From: Cladorhizidae sp. MBARI D1340-BT2
Lineage: Eukaryota > Porifera > Demospongiae > Poecilosclerida > Cladorhizidae
NCBI GenBank assembly: GCA_028752905.1
Contig: JAQNBH010000002.1
Location: 18,694,430-18,758,429, forward strand
Length of the DNA stretch: 64,000 nt
Direction: 5' to 3'
Part shown: positions 33,517-45,500 of the stretch, piece after piece
Layout of the letters: each line of letters starts with the position of its first letter
How positions within the stretch are numbered: the stretch's first letter is position 1
The notes under the pieces: generated by a model
Databases searched by the model: none
Seen by the model: the letters and a program-made list of their open reading frames with translations, nothing else
What the model was told of the DNA's origin: nothing
Position numbers and translations under genes: made by a program

Positions 33517-36500
33517 CTAGAAATATACATCAATTCCTATCTGTTCCTCGCATATATACATATACCGTAGAAATAGGCAAATGTCATATAAAGATTATCG
33601 TATATTTCAAATATTATTATAGTGTGCAAGTTTTATTGAGGTAAAGTAGTACATGGTCGTATACATCTCTTCACCATAATATGCTAAAAGAAAGGGGGGA
33701 AAAGCTGACTCACAGTCGAGTAGTAATCTGCATTCTAGAGAGAGAATACACCACACACTTCTCTAGGACATACATGTTATAACTAATACATGCTCAACAA
33801 ATGGTCTCTGAGGAACCTTGAAGTACCAGAGCCTTGCTGTCACACTCAGGCCACTAAAAAGCAAATTTATTACTAACACTAGCAGAGCAATCACGTATTC
33901 TCAATCCAAATTGATATCAAAATTTAGAAAAAACCCTGACATTTAGAATTCTAAATTGCATACTGCAGACTGATTGTGTAATATGTGAGCCAATATTTAG
34001 GCATAGGTGTGTTTCATACATGCATGGTGTTGGTCGGCAGAAAGCTCATCTTGGTGGATAGTGTCCGCAGAAAGAACACCAGTGAGGACACACATGAATC
34101 GACGAATATGAGAACTTGCAACCTGAAAATCAAATAGGAAAATAAACTTACTCTAGTGTCATTGAATCAAGTCATACTTGAAAGTGATACTTGTACAATG
34201 ACTAGGCAGTGACAGTAAATTAGATTCACAACCAATTAACAATGCCAAGACAGGAATTTAGAAAAATAATAACTGTCAACTGTGCAGAGGAGTAATGACA
34301 CTAGGTGGGAAAGTTAACCTGGTATATTTAGCCATTACAATCTGAATTCCTATGTATATATGAGTTAAGCTTGTAGACAAGCTTTAATTTTGTAAATAAT
34401 ACATGATATGTATCTCTATTCTAATCCTTAATACTCAAGATATCCTTAGTGATATTCAGTATATAAATATTGAATGTACCTTGGGCAGGTAAGCAAAAAG
34501 GAGTCTTTCACTATCATCCACAAGAATATGTCTAAATATCGTTTGCCTCTCTTTCCAGTGCGTAGGAAACTTGTACTTCAGATGAGAGAGGTTGTTCTTT
34601 GCACAGAACTCATCAATTGCTATTGACTGAACAATAATAAAATTATTATTATTATTATCTTATATATTACTATTATTGCTGTTGCTGCTACTACAACTAC
34701 TGCTATACTACTGGTACCATATCATTATTATTGCTCCACTCAATAGGAATTAGTCAAAAACAATTTTTTGTCTTAAAAATTGTTTTAAATTCTTTTAGCT
34801 ATATAACTCATTAGAAAATTGGATAACCTCAATATTTTTAATGCAAACAGAATCACAGTACAGTTGGGAGAAGGTTTATAGGTCCATTAAGAATCCATTC
34901 AAGTCCTCCGACTATACGGACAAACACCAATATTACAATATCTCTTTCAACTGATTGACCACCGATTTTGTCTGTGGTCATTTTATAACCAAATTTACAT
35001 TTTCAAAATGTTCACAAAATTATAACACAAATATAAAAAGCTCCGGTTTTATGTATAATAATCAGCTCAAATATAAAAAGCTCCATTTGATATATAATAA
35101 TCAGCTCCATTGAGGTAAGCAAAATATGTAAGCTACGTATGTCTATGTTAAGCCTTTCAGCAAATAAATTCTTCTAGAGCACTTCCTTTCTCAGGAGTGA
35201 TTGGATACAGAGTGATTCCTTTTAAGGTACCTACGTAGCTATCCTCCAAAAAATCCCTGACTTCCAGAGACTTTGGAAAAGACCAAAAAGAGACTGTTCA
35301 TAGCAGTAGTTGCAATTGTCAGTCTTAAAACAACAACTTTGCTCATTAACCTCCTCTTCCCCATTCAAACCAGAAATTGATTATTTTATAATAATACAGT
35401 ATTCTAATAAACAGGTGTATGTATATTTAAAAATTCTGGTATTTAGAAATACACACATATTTTTATAATATTCTTGGCAACCGATATACAAGTTTGTGGA
35501 TATATCTGCTTGTGATAGCCAACAGTAAAAACTAGCGACTTACTCCATACATGTCGCTCCTCAATTATAACTGCAATCATCTAAACCATGGAATGGTAAT
35601 AACAGCAGCGATAGCATAAACAGTTTCCATCCAAGTTCAATATTGTAATTCAATTATTTTAATTATTTAGGATAAAATTACTTGACTGTTTGCCCGACAA
35701 TTCCGGTCAGAATGATCTAATGGTTATATGCAAAAGTTGTCTTGTCAGAAGACCAGTATCCATGCTACTAAGCAAGCACCCAGTACCACTAGTTTAGTAA
35801 TCAAGTTATCCCAATCAAGTGGCCAGTATATAACGGACACACACGTCAGTAACATAACAGTCAAGACAGTGACCCTTGAGTTTTTATTTAATTTTACAGC
35901 CAAACCTTTTTTTCCAGGAATAATACATTCGCATAACCCATTCGCACAACCAGAATGCAAATTTAATCAATTGCAGTTTGGTATAAGTATCGGCTCCTTC
36001 GAAATATAAGCTACATGGCACTATGTTATGTCTAAATTTACAGCAAAGAATTTATCCAGGAGCATCTTGCTTCTTAAGAGCAAATCAATTCAGAGCAGTT
36101 CCCAGTAAGCATTAGTGTCTGCACAACTTTTCTCATCAGAAGGGCTTCTAGAAACAGCAGTAAAGACCTGAAAGAGACCGTCCATGACTGTAGTTGTGAT
36201 CGTCAGCTATTCTCTTTGAACTCACTCACCCCCGCTCATATGGCACATCCTCACAAAACTATTATGATGTGTACATTAATTTAACACTAACTCATTCCCA
36301 ACTTTGCAGGTATCACAGGTGGGTTAGCACAAAAAAATTCAGATGATTAAGAAGGTGAACATTTAGCATCCGTTGCCACATAGCATGTAGACTACCATAA
36401 ATATATTATAGAGGGAGTCAAAACTTTTCTGTACTCTTAGTAGTAGAATACTAATGACTCACTTGAGATTCCATTTCCAGGTTGATCAGTCTCCTCCTAA

Positions 36501-39500
36501 AGCCCAAGTTAATTATCTCCTGAAATATACAACAACATTAATCCACTCTCTCTGTATATAAATATGCATACATACTATACTGGTTTCAACAAGTGAGGAT
36601 GGTATCCTCAACAATAGCAACTCATCACAGCAAAAAATATTTCACAACCACTTTTGTTCATTCCACAATTTGTTTTGTGTTTAATTCTAGATTAAAAAAA
36701 CTAGTACCATGAAAACTAGCTTCCCCCCACCCCTTCCTTCCCCCTTAGGCATATATATATATGTTTACATGCTTTTAGGTGGCAAGACATATCTCTTCCA
36801 TGGAGTAGTGATGGTGCAGGAGCATTTTAGGCTCTACTATATGCAGAACACATCAAAGACACACTGTTCATGATATAATATTATTATTATGGTGATCTTT
36901 ATTATCATTTCCATGATCTTTATGACTTTCAATTTATTACGATTGAGAGCATTGAGAGCATAAATATAACTTCATATGAGTATCAGACTGTAGCCCTATA
37001 TTAGAGCCCTAATGCTAACCACAGGACCCACCTAAGACTTGGCTCCTGTTCTAGCCATAATCACATTCTACCATCAGACTATAGCTCTAGACTAGGTATA
37101 TCCCCAATGCTAACCATAGAACCTACCTAAGACCTGACTCTAGCCCAAAGCCCTTGGCCAAGTGCTATATTATAGCTAGTGCAGACAATGACATTTCATA
37201 ATCCTCCACAATATGTAGAATGTAATTATGGCTAGAAACGGGCCAAGTCTTAGGTGGGTGTTGTGGAGGGTGATAATCTAGGGCTACAGTGGTAGAGTGT
37301 GATTCTGGAGCTTGGGTGTGTTTTAGCTTACATACAATTAATTCTGGTAGTATAACAGTCTAATATGCCACTCTGTCACTGTTGGCAAAATGGCTCCCCC
37401 CCCAAAAATTGGCAATAACTCCGTGGAAATTCGACAAAGGGACTTTGTTTCGGTGCCAAATCATATATAGTCTTGGTCAAGAAATCACATCAAACAATGC
37501 ACTTAACTCTGTACCTCCACTTCGTAATAGTGTGCAAGGCATTTTCTGTTTAAAAAATGGCCGCAAAATATATATATATATTGTCGTGAACTCTGAACTC
37601 TATATATTATGAGTATGGTGATAATCACGTGATTCGTACTCTGACTCGTGTTTGACTATCTGTGTGTTGTTGATAGTCTTCGTCTCTGTTGATTCTGTTT
37701 GTCTTTGGTGTAGTCATTGTTAGTTTTGTAAAGCCATATTATCGTTGGTCACGTCTTCCGTTTCTCGGAATACATACATTCTCACAGTTGAATGAGTACT
37801 CTCGTTTTCTGTTTGTTTTTCCCTGTCCAAACACGACTCCCAGGAAGTTAAGATCTATCTCACGCAACAGGGGATAGCTACCAGTAAGACTACACCTTAC
37901 CATCCTATTGGTGACGGTCAAGTTGAGAGGTACAATGGTATTGTTTGGAAAGCTGTTCGTCTTGCATTGAAGTCAATGAACCTGCCAGACTCTCAATGGG
38001 AACAAGTACTACCTGTTGCGCTCCACTCTATTCGATCACTCCTTACTACATCTACAAATTCCAAACCGTATGACAGGTTCTTTGGGTTTCAACGCCGATC
38101 CTCTCATGGGACTTCTATGCCATCTTGGCTGATGTCTCCAGGTCCAGTACTGCTCCGCCGATTTGTTCGAGCCAACAAAAATTACCCACTTGTGGACCAA
38201 GTTGATCTTCAAGAAGCCATTCCCTCCTATGCCCATGTCCATTACATGGATGGTGGTGAGTCCACCGTTTCTCTTCGGGACTTGGCTCCTTGCCCAAGCG
38301 GCTCTGTAGAGAGGGAATGCACTCTGTCTACATTAACTTGCCCAGAAAGAGTTACTGATCACACTCAACTGCTATTAACTGATTCTGATGCATTCTCAAG
38401 CCCAGCTGTCAACTCTCCAGCTGCGGTGCCTGAGCCAGACTCAATTCCGGTTTTTCGGCATTCTGTCCATGAAGTGAAGCCTCCCATACGGTTGGGATAT
38501 CCTAATACGGAATAGTTAATAACTACTATTTCTTTCCTAGAGGGGAAGAATATCGTGAACTCTGAACTCTATTATTATGAGTATGGTGATTATCACGTGA
38601 TTCGTACTCTGACTCGTGTTTGACTATCTGTGTGTTGTTGATAGTCTTCGTCTCTGTTCATCTCTATTGATTCTGTTTGTCTTTGGTGTAGTGTCATTGT
38701 TAGTTTGTAAAGCTATATTATCGTTGATTACTACATATATATATATATATTGAAATATTGATATGATACAGCTCTGCAGCTGGATAAATATTGTTACATT
38801 GAAGGAACCCACCCAGATTCAAGGAGTCTAATTATGACCACAATGAATTTCCTGTCTAGTTTTGGTATCACAGTTGACCTTATGCAGTACATGATATATT
38901 CATATTGTGCATGGAAATGTGTTTCATTCTGTTACCTTTTATGTCATTTGAATTCTTCCTATTTTCTTCCATTTGGTTTCTGGCTTACAACACAGGGGTA
39001 GGGGGGCTCCAAGAGGGGTTTCTCTGGAAAATGTATGAATGCCACACCCACTTTATTAAACCATGCCCCATGTTGAGGATTTGTTTTTGATCCTATTTTC
39101 TATGATGTTCTATGATGTAGGAGAATGATTATGTGATGGGACCTGATTTTCAACATATGATGAGAGTATAAAGAATTATTATTACACACACAGCAACGGT
39201 AGGTAAAGAAGCCAGTCGGATTCCAACTGAGTGTAAATGCACCACTTCTTCCCAGAAGGTGATTCTGACATAGCAGAGAAAAATGTTAAGCTCATCGGTA
39301 TAATCTGCACTTGCGTCAAAGAGCAGACTGAGGTTTTTCCTAGAAATGCATCAAGGCTTGTGATCACATGGTTCAATCCACACCCACAATGGTACATGAG
39401 GGCACTGTTATGGAGAGTGCTGATCTCAGAGCCACACATGAAGAGGCTGATGTAATTGTTCTTCAGCAAATGGCTGATTTAGCCTCGGAAGGAACTCAAA

Positions 39501-42500
39501 GCTTTCAGGTTATGCCTCATCTCCACTTCTTTGCTTTGGAGAAGCCAACACGCAGCGTTGTTACAGTTGGAACTATGCCATGGAAGGTCATCATGTGACA
39601 TCATGTGATGCCAAAAAATAATTTCAAGATCTATTTCCGAGTTTCATGCAGCAAGCTGTAACACATTGCACATTTGATAGGAAAGGTGCAGTTGTGAAAG
39701 TCCTCAAGGGAAGTTACAAGTTAACCTTGCTGGGTAATCTCAATGCACAAATAGCAAATGTCACAGAATCTTCTCCCTTCCACGCTGCTTGAAATTGATC
39801 AAGGGAGAGACAAGACATGTCTCTAGATCATGTTGATGTATGGCCATATGAGATGGTCAATAAAAACTACTGGTCTTATCCACAGAACCACTGCCACTAA
39901 CTGCCGATGTTTTGAGCAACATGCTGCCACACCAGTACCTGAATCTTCATATCACATGTGGTCATGTGATCAAACCTTGGTCATGTGATCAAACCTTGGT
40001 CATGTGATCAAACCTTGAGCATAATTTCTTTCACATATGGAATTCAGTTTTGCATTTTATATAGAATTCAGTCAATACTTCAACAATCACAATAACAGAG
40101 TGGTACAGGTTTTCTGTGTGCTAATTAATCATTTATTGACCAAGAAAATGTATGATTTGCCACCAAAAGTTTAGTCCTTATGTCAAGTTTCTACCGAGCT
40201 TCTCTTTTCATCAGCTTTCTTCTCTCGCTGTTGCTAACAAATGTTTCGGTCAATGGTATGTTAGAAATTTTAAAAAGGCAACTGGTCGAGACAGAAATCT
40301 ACAGTTTTTTTTTCAGAAGTCAGCTGGAAGTTATCATAAAACTTTCACAAAGTTACTGCCAATTTTTTTCTCTTCATTGAGCATTTTGAATTTTGCTTAC
40401 AAATCTTTTTCTCGAGGTAACAAAGTAGCTTTGTGTTCAGTAGTGCTTGTAGTGAACTTCTGTCCTTGGCTGCCAGACCACTGCACCACTTCATCTGCAG
40501 CCCTCGTCCTACCTCTACCCTGACTCTAGCACCAGCTTCATCTGCAGCCCTCGTCCTACCTCTACCCTGACTCTAGCACCACTTCATCTGCAGCCCACGT
40601 CCTACCTCTACCCTGACTCTAGCACCACTTCATATGTAGCTAACATTCTACTCCTACCCCGACTCTAGCACCAGCTTCATCTGCAGCCCTCGTCCTACCT
40701 CTACCCTGACTCTAGCACCACTTCATCTGCAGCCCTCATCCTACCTCTACCCTGACTCTAGCACCACTTCATCTGCAGCCCTCATCCTACCTCTACCCTG
40801 ACTCTAGCACCACTTCATCTGCAGCCCTCATCCTACCTCTACCCTGACTCTAGCACCACTTCATCTGTAGCCCTCATCCTACCTCTACCCTGACTCTAGC
40901 ACCGGCTTCATCTGCAGCCCTCGTCCTACCTCTACCCTGACTCTAGCACCGGCTTCATCTGTAGCCCTCATCCTACCTCTACCCTGACTCTAGCACCACT
41001 TCATCTGCAGCCCTCGTCCTACGTCTACCCTGACTCTAGCAACTGTAGCCCTCATCCTACCTCTACCCTGACTCTAGCACCGGCTTCATCTGCAGCCCTC
41101 GTCCTACCTCTACCCTAAACTCTAGCAACTGCTTCATCTGTAGCCCTCATCCTACCTCTACCCTGACTCTAGCACCGGCTTCATCTGTAGCCCTCATCCT
41201 ACCTCTACCCTGACTCTAGCACCATCTGTAGCCCTCATCCTACCCTTACCCTGAGTCTAGCACCAGCTTCATCTGTAGTCCTTGTACCTCTACCCTGACT
41301 CTAGCACCGGCTTCATCTGTAGTCCTTGTACCTCTACCCTGACTCTAGCACCACTTCATCTGTAGCCCTCATCCTACCCTTACCCTGAATCTAGCACCAG
41401 CTTCATCTGTAGCCCTTGTCCTCTACTCTGACTCTAGCACCGCCTTCATCTGTAGCCCTTGTCTAACTCTAGCACTAGCTTCATCTGTAGCCCTCATCCT
41501 ACCACTACCCTGACTCTAGCACTAGCTTCATCTGTAGCCCTTGTCTAACTCTAGCACTAGCTTCATCTGTAGCCCTCATCCTACCCTTACCCTGACTCTA
41601 GCATCGCCTTCATCTATAGCCCTTGTCCTCTACTCTGACTCTAGCACCGCCTTCATCTGTAGCCCTTGTCTAACTCGAGCACTAGCTTCATCTGTAGCCC
41701 TCGTCCTACCTCTACCCTGACTCTAGTGAAGCACTAGCCCTAATGCTGACAATGCACACTTTGCAATTTATATGAAGGTGGAACCAGAATGAAGTTTTGA
41801 TATTCTGAAGTCTGCACGAGGCAAAGGGTAGAACCAGAATAAAGTTTTAGTATCCTGAAGTCTACATGAGGCAACGAGTGGAACCAGAATAAAGTCTTGG
41901 TATCCTGAGGCTGCATGAGGCAAAAATTGGAACCAGAATGGTTTCTTGAGGTCTGCACCCGGCAAAGAGTGGAACCAGAATAAAGTTTTGGTATCCTGAA
42001 GTCGGCAAAGAGTGCAACAAGAATAAAGTTTTGATATCCTGAGGTCTGCACGAGGCAAAGAGTGCTGCTCCTTGTCTTGTTGTCATAAACATCAGGTGCA
42101 TGTAGTTGGTGTAGCAGTGGCAATTAGCTACATTGCCATCACAGATTATGTGCATGGCAAACTTAAGTGTGACTTGTGAAGTTTCTGAGTGTGCAACAGA
42201 AATCCCATAGATGATACACCAATAAAAATGTAACACAATTGGAAACTGATAATTGTGAAATAGTTTAATTGTTGTAGCTTTTGACATTCCAACAGCTGGA
42301 CTACACTTTGTCATAACCCCATTACTTGTTTAATAGCCTATTAGCATAATATATTTTAAAGCTCTATCATCAATATTTTTAATTGAAAAGAAAGACTTTA
42401 AATAGCTACATTTATGCTATAAAATTCTTAGGTCATTATAAAGTCTTTTTTGGTTTAGTTCGCTCACCCTGTCCAAGTGGAAGTAAAGTTTTATAATCTC

Positions 42501-45500
42501 AATAGTGCAGTCTATTGGTCGTACAAATTTTCAAACTTAAGTTTGCACCATATAGTGTGCTTATAGCATTTAATTGGTCAAATGAAGGGGGAAGTCAGAT
42601 TTTGACGACTATCATAACTGCCTTCATGAACGGTCTCTTCCTGACTTTTGCTATGTTTCTGTAAGTTCTTCTTCGGTGGAAAGAAGCACAAGCACCTGTG
42701 CTTACCTGGAGTCATTCTGAAGGCCTTCGCTGAGCAAGGAGGCATTCCTGCATTGCTGTGAGTTTTGTTGTAGACATATAGAGACGTAGAGATGTGGAGC
42801 TTTTGTTTGCTTACTTCAATGGAGCCGATCCTTTTGGTGATAAAGAATTTGAAGCATGATGCACTGCTGGGACGGGATATGCCAGGACTGGGTGATGGGA
42901 AAACATCTTTTGTACGACACATTGATCAACATGGTCAGGACGCAGTCGGCACCGAACGAGGAGCTGCAACAGTTACCCCAAGATTACAAGGAAGGAGAAG
43001 CAGAGCTATCTGAGAATTCAGAAGACAGTGAAGGCGAGGACGAAGAGATAACAGAAAGATCCAAATTGAAGAAAGATGTCCCTGATGAACACAACAGTAC
43101 TTAGTGAGGGAGAAACTGCTAGTAGGGAGGACTCAGAGTCGGAAATTGAAGAGATTGACGATGATGACGGAAGGAATGATCTCACAGATAAGGTGTTGGA
43201 GGAAGACATACCACCACTGAAGGACAGCCGAGCTTCGAGGCGACTGGCTAGAGCAGACTACTGCAGCAAGTTGCGTGGACACCCTCTGGATGTGGATATC
43301 CAAACACTGAGGAGTGAGCAGAAGGCAGATGAGACCTTGAAAAGGTTATGGAGGAAGGTGGAGAAGGGAGATACTAGTTTTATTGTGGAGGATGGGTTGC
43401 TATGGAAGTTGTCAAAGGATGGAATGGGAGATGAAATGACACAGTTGTGTTTGCCGGCACCATTTTGATCAATGGTATTGTCACTGGCACATTGGCCTGG
43501 ACATTTAGGCCGAGACAGGACCACCAGAGGATATAGGATGATTATTTCTGGCCAGGTGTACATGCAGATGTCAAGGAACTATGCAAGGCGTGTTATGACT
43601 GTCAACATGCAGCACGACAACATCAACCACCAGCACCATTACGACCTCTGCCAGTTATCGAAACAATTCACTCGCATTGCAATGGACATGATAGGTCCCC
43701 TCCAACCACAATTGAAGGGAAGAGGTTTGCATTAGTCATCATGGATTATGCTACTCGGTGGCCAGAAGCGTTTGAACTACGTGTTACGGACAGTGTCACA
43801 GTGGCTGATGAACTAATGATTTTATTCACTCTTGTAGGAGTACCTGATGAAATCTTAACGGTTTGCGGACAGAATTTTGTGGGTGGGCTAATGAAAGAGC
43901 TGTACAGATTACTGGGAGTGGAGAGCATTACTACTACCCCATACCATCCTGCTACAGACGGAATGGTAGAGCGATTAAATGCTACACTAAAAATGATGAT
44001 GGAGAAGACTAGCAAGAAATGGGATGGACAATGGGATTTGGCATTGCCTTTCCTTTTGGGGGTATTCAGCTCTTTAGCGACAGACTTTTCTTGACATGTC
44101 CATTTGGTCTTCCACAAATCCAACTCACTGTCAAAGGCAACATAAGAAGGCAGGTCATGCTCATAACACCTTAAAAATTGCTTTGCTGTAAATGAAGTTG
44201 AGGGTGATCAATAATCACTGAGGGCAACAATTCCATAAATTCCACCACTATCTCAGTAGAATCAGAACCAAATCGATTGTCAAACTCTGAAATCAGATGG
44301 TCCTGCATTGGAATAGTAAGAACACGCTTGTAGTATTCCTTGGAATTTTCTGCCGGCATGTTTTGACGATGTTGCTGTGTCTGTTTGCAATTCTTGGACA
44401 CTATTCTTCAATGCCAAAACTCTGGCTTATGGTATGGGCATCTTCATATAGACGATTATAAAATGCATCAATATTAGAGCGATTGCTCTTCAGTGAAGAT
44501 TTTACGTATGCTTGAACAACATCAACATAACAACCTTGCAGCTTTATACTCAGCCCCTTTGTATATGCAAAAATCTTCTGTGTCAGCACTAAAGCTACCA
44601 CAAACGAGAAGGAACACATTCCAATAAGCAATGAATGGGCATCGGAAAGAGATTGTCTGTTCCATTAATTTTTCCTATTGCTTCCCAACAACTTAGAGTA
44701 GGTATGAATAGATAAATCAAATGCCTCATGACGTTCAACCCAATGCATTCTGCACATTTCTTTCAGCTTGCACCTCTTCTCGCCACTAGGAAGCACATCC
44801 ATGATCCACTTTTCTAATGCTAGTTGTCTCTTAGGTGAGTTGCTGAAAAATCGTGACACAGAGTCAGCAATTTGCATCATGTTGTTAACATCATGGATGG
44901 TGCAACACTTCATGACACAAAGGTTGAGACTATGTGATACACAATGTGTATAGAATACCTTGGGATACTTTGCATTTATTCGAGAAGCAACCCCTTTATT
45001 TTTTCTGGCCATTGCTCCTGCCCCATCATAAGCTTGGCCACAGAGTGATTGTAAGTCTAATTGCCATTCGGTAAGTTTACTGAGGATGTTACCTGCAATA
45101 GCTTCCCCGCCCTCACCTTGGTCACATTCAATGAAAGCAAGGAATTTCTCACTTGGAACTCCATCTTCTAGATATCTGATGCTAATTGACAGCTGTTCAT
45201 CATTAGCAGTATCTGTAGCTTCATCGGCATTAACTGAGAAAAAGCGTGCTTCCTGAACTTTCGCTTTTTTTTCTGATGAGATCACCACATATGGAGATAA
45301 GCTCATTTTGCACTGTTTTGCAGGTGTATAATGCATTGCGTCCTGCAGTTTCCATGTGTTTTTTGAGAACATCATCTCCTGCCTGGATACGAAACTCAAG
45401 TAAGGCCAGAAAATTACCAGGATTAGCTAATGGATTACTTTGAACTTCAGGTCTATGTCCTCTCAAGGCAATGCCCTGCTCTCCATAAAATATACCAGTT

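Noticed and set aside
41740..42123. Overlapping minus-strand frames with Cys- and Phe-rich repeats
   Set aside because: All three frames of the same ~50-bp repeat are open, the mark of a DNA repeat and not a protein.
43746..44123. 125-codon minus-strand ORF opposite the integrase
   Set aside because: Its first ~22 codons belong to the hAT transposase; the rest is the antisense of integrase sequence.
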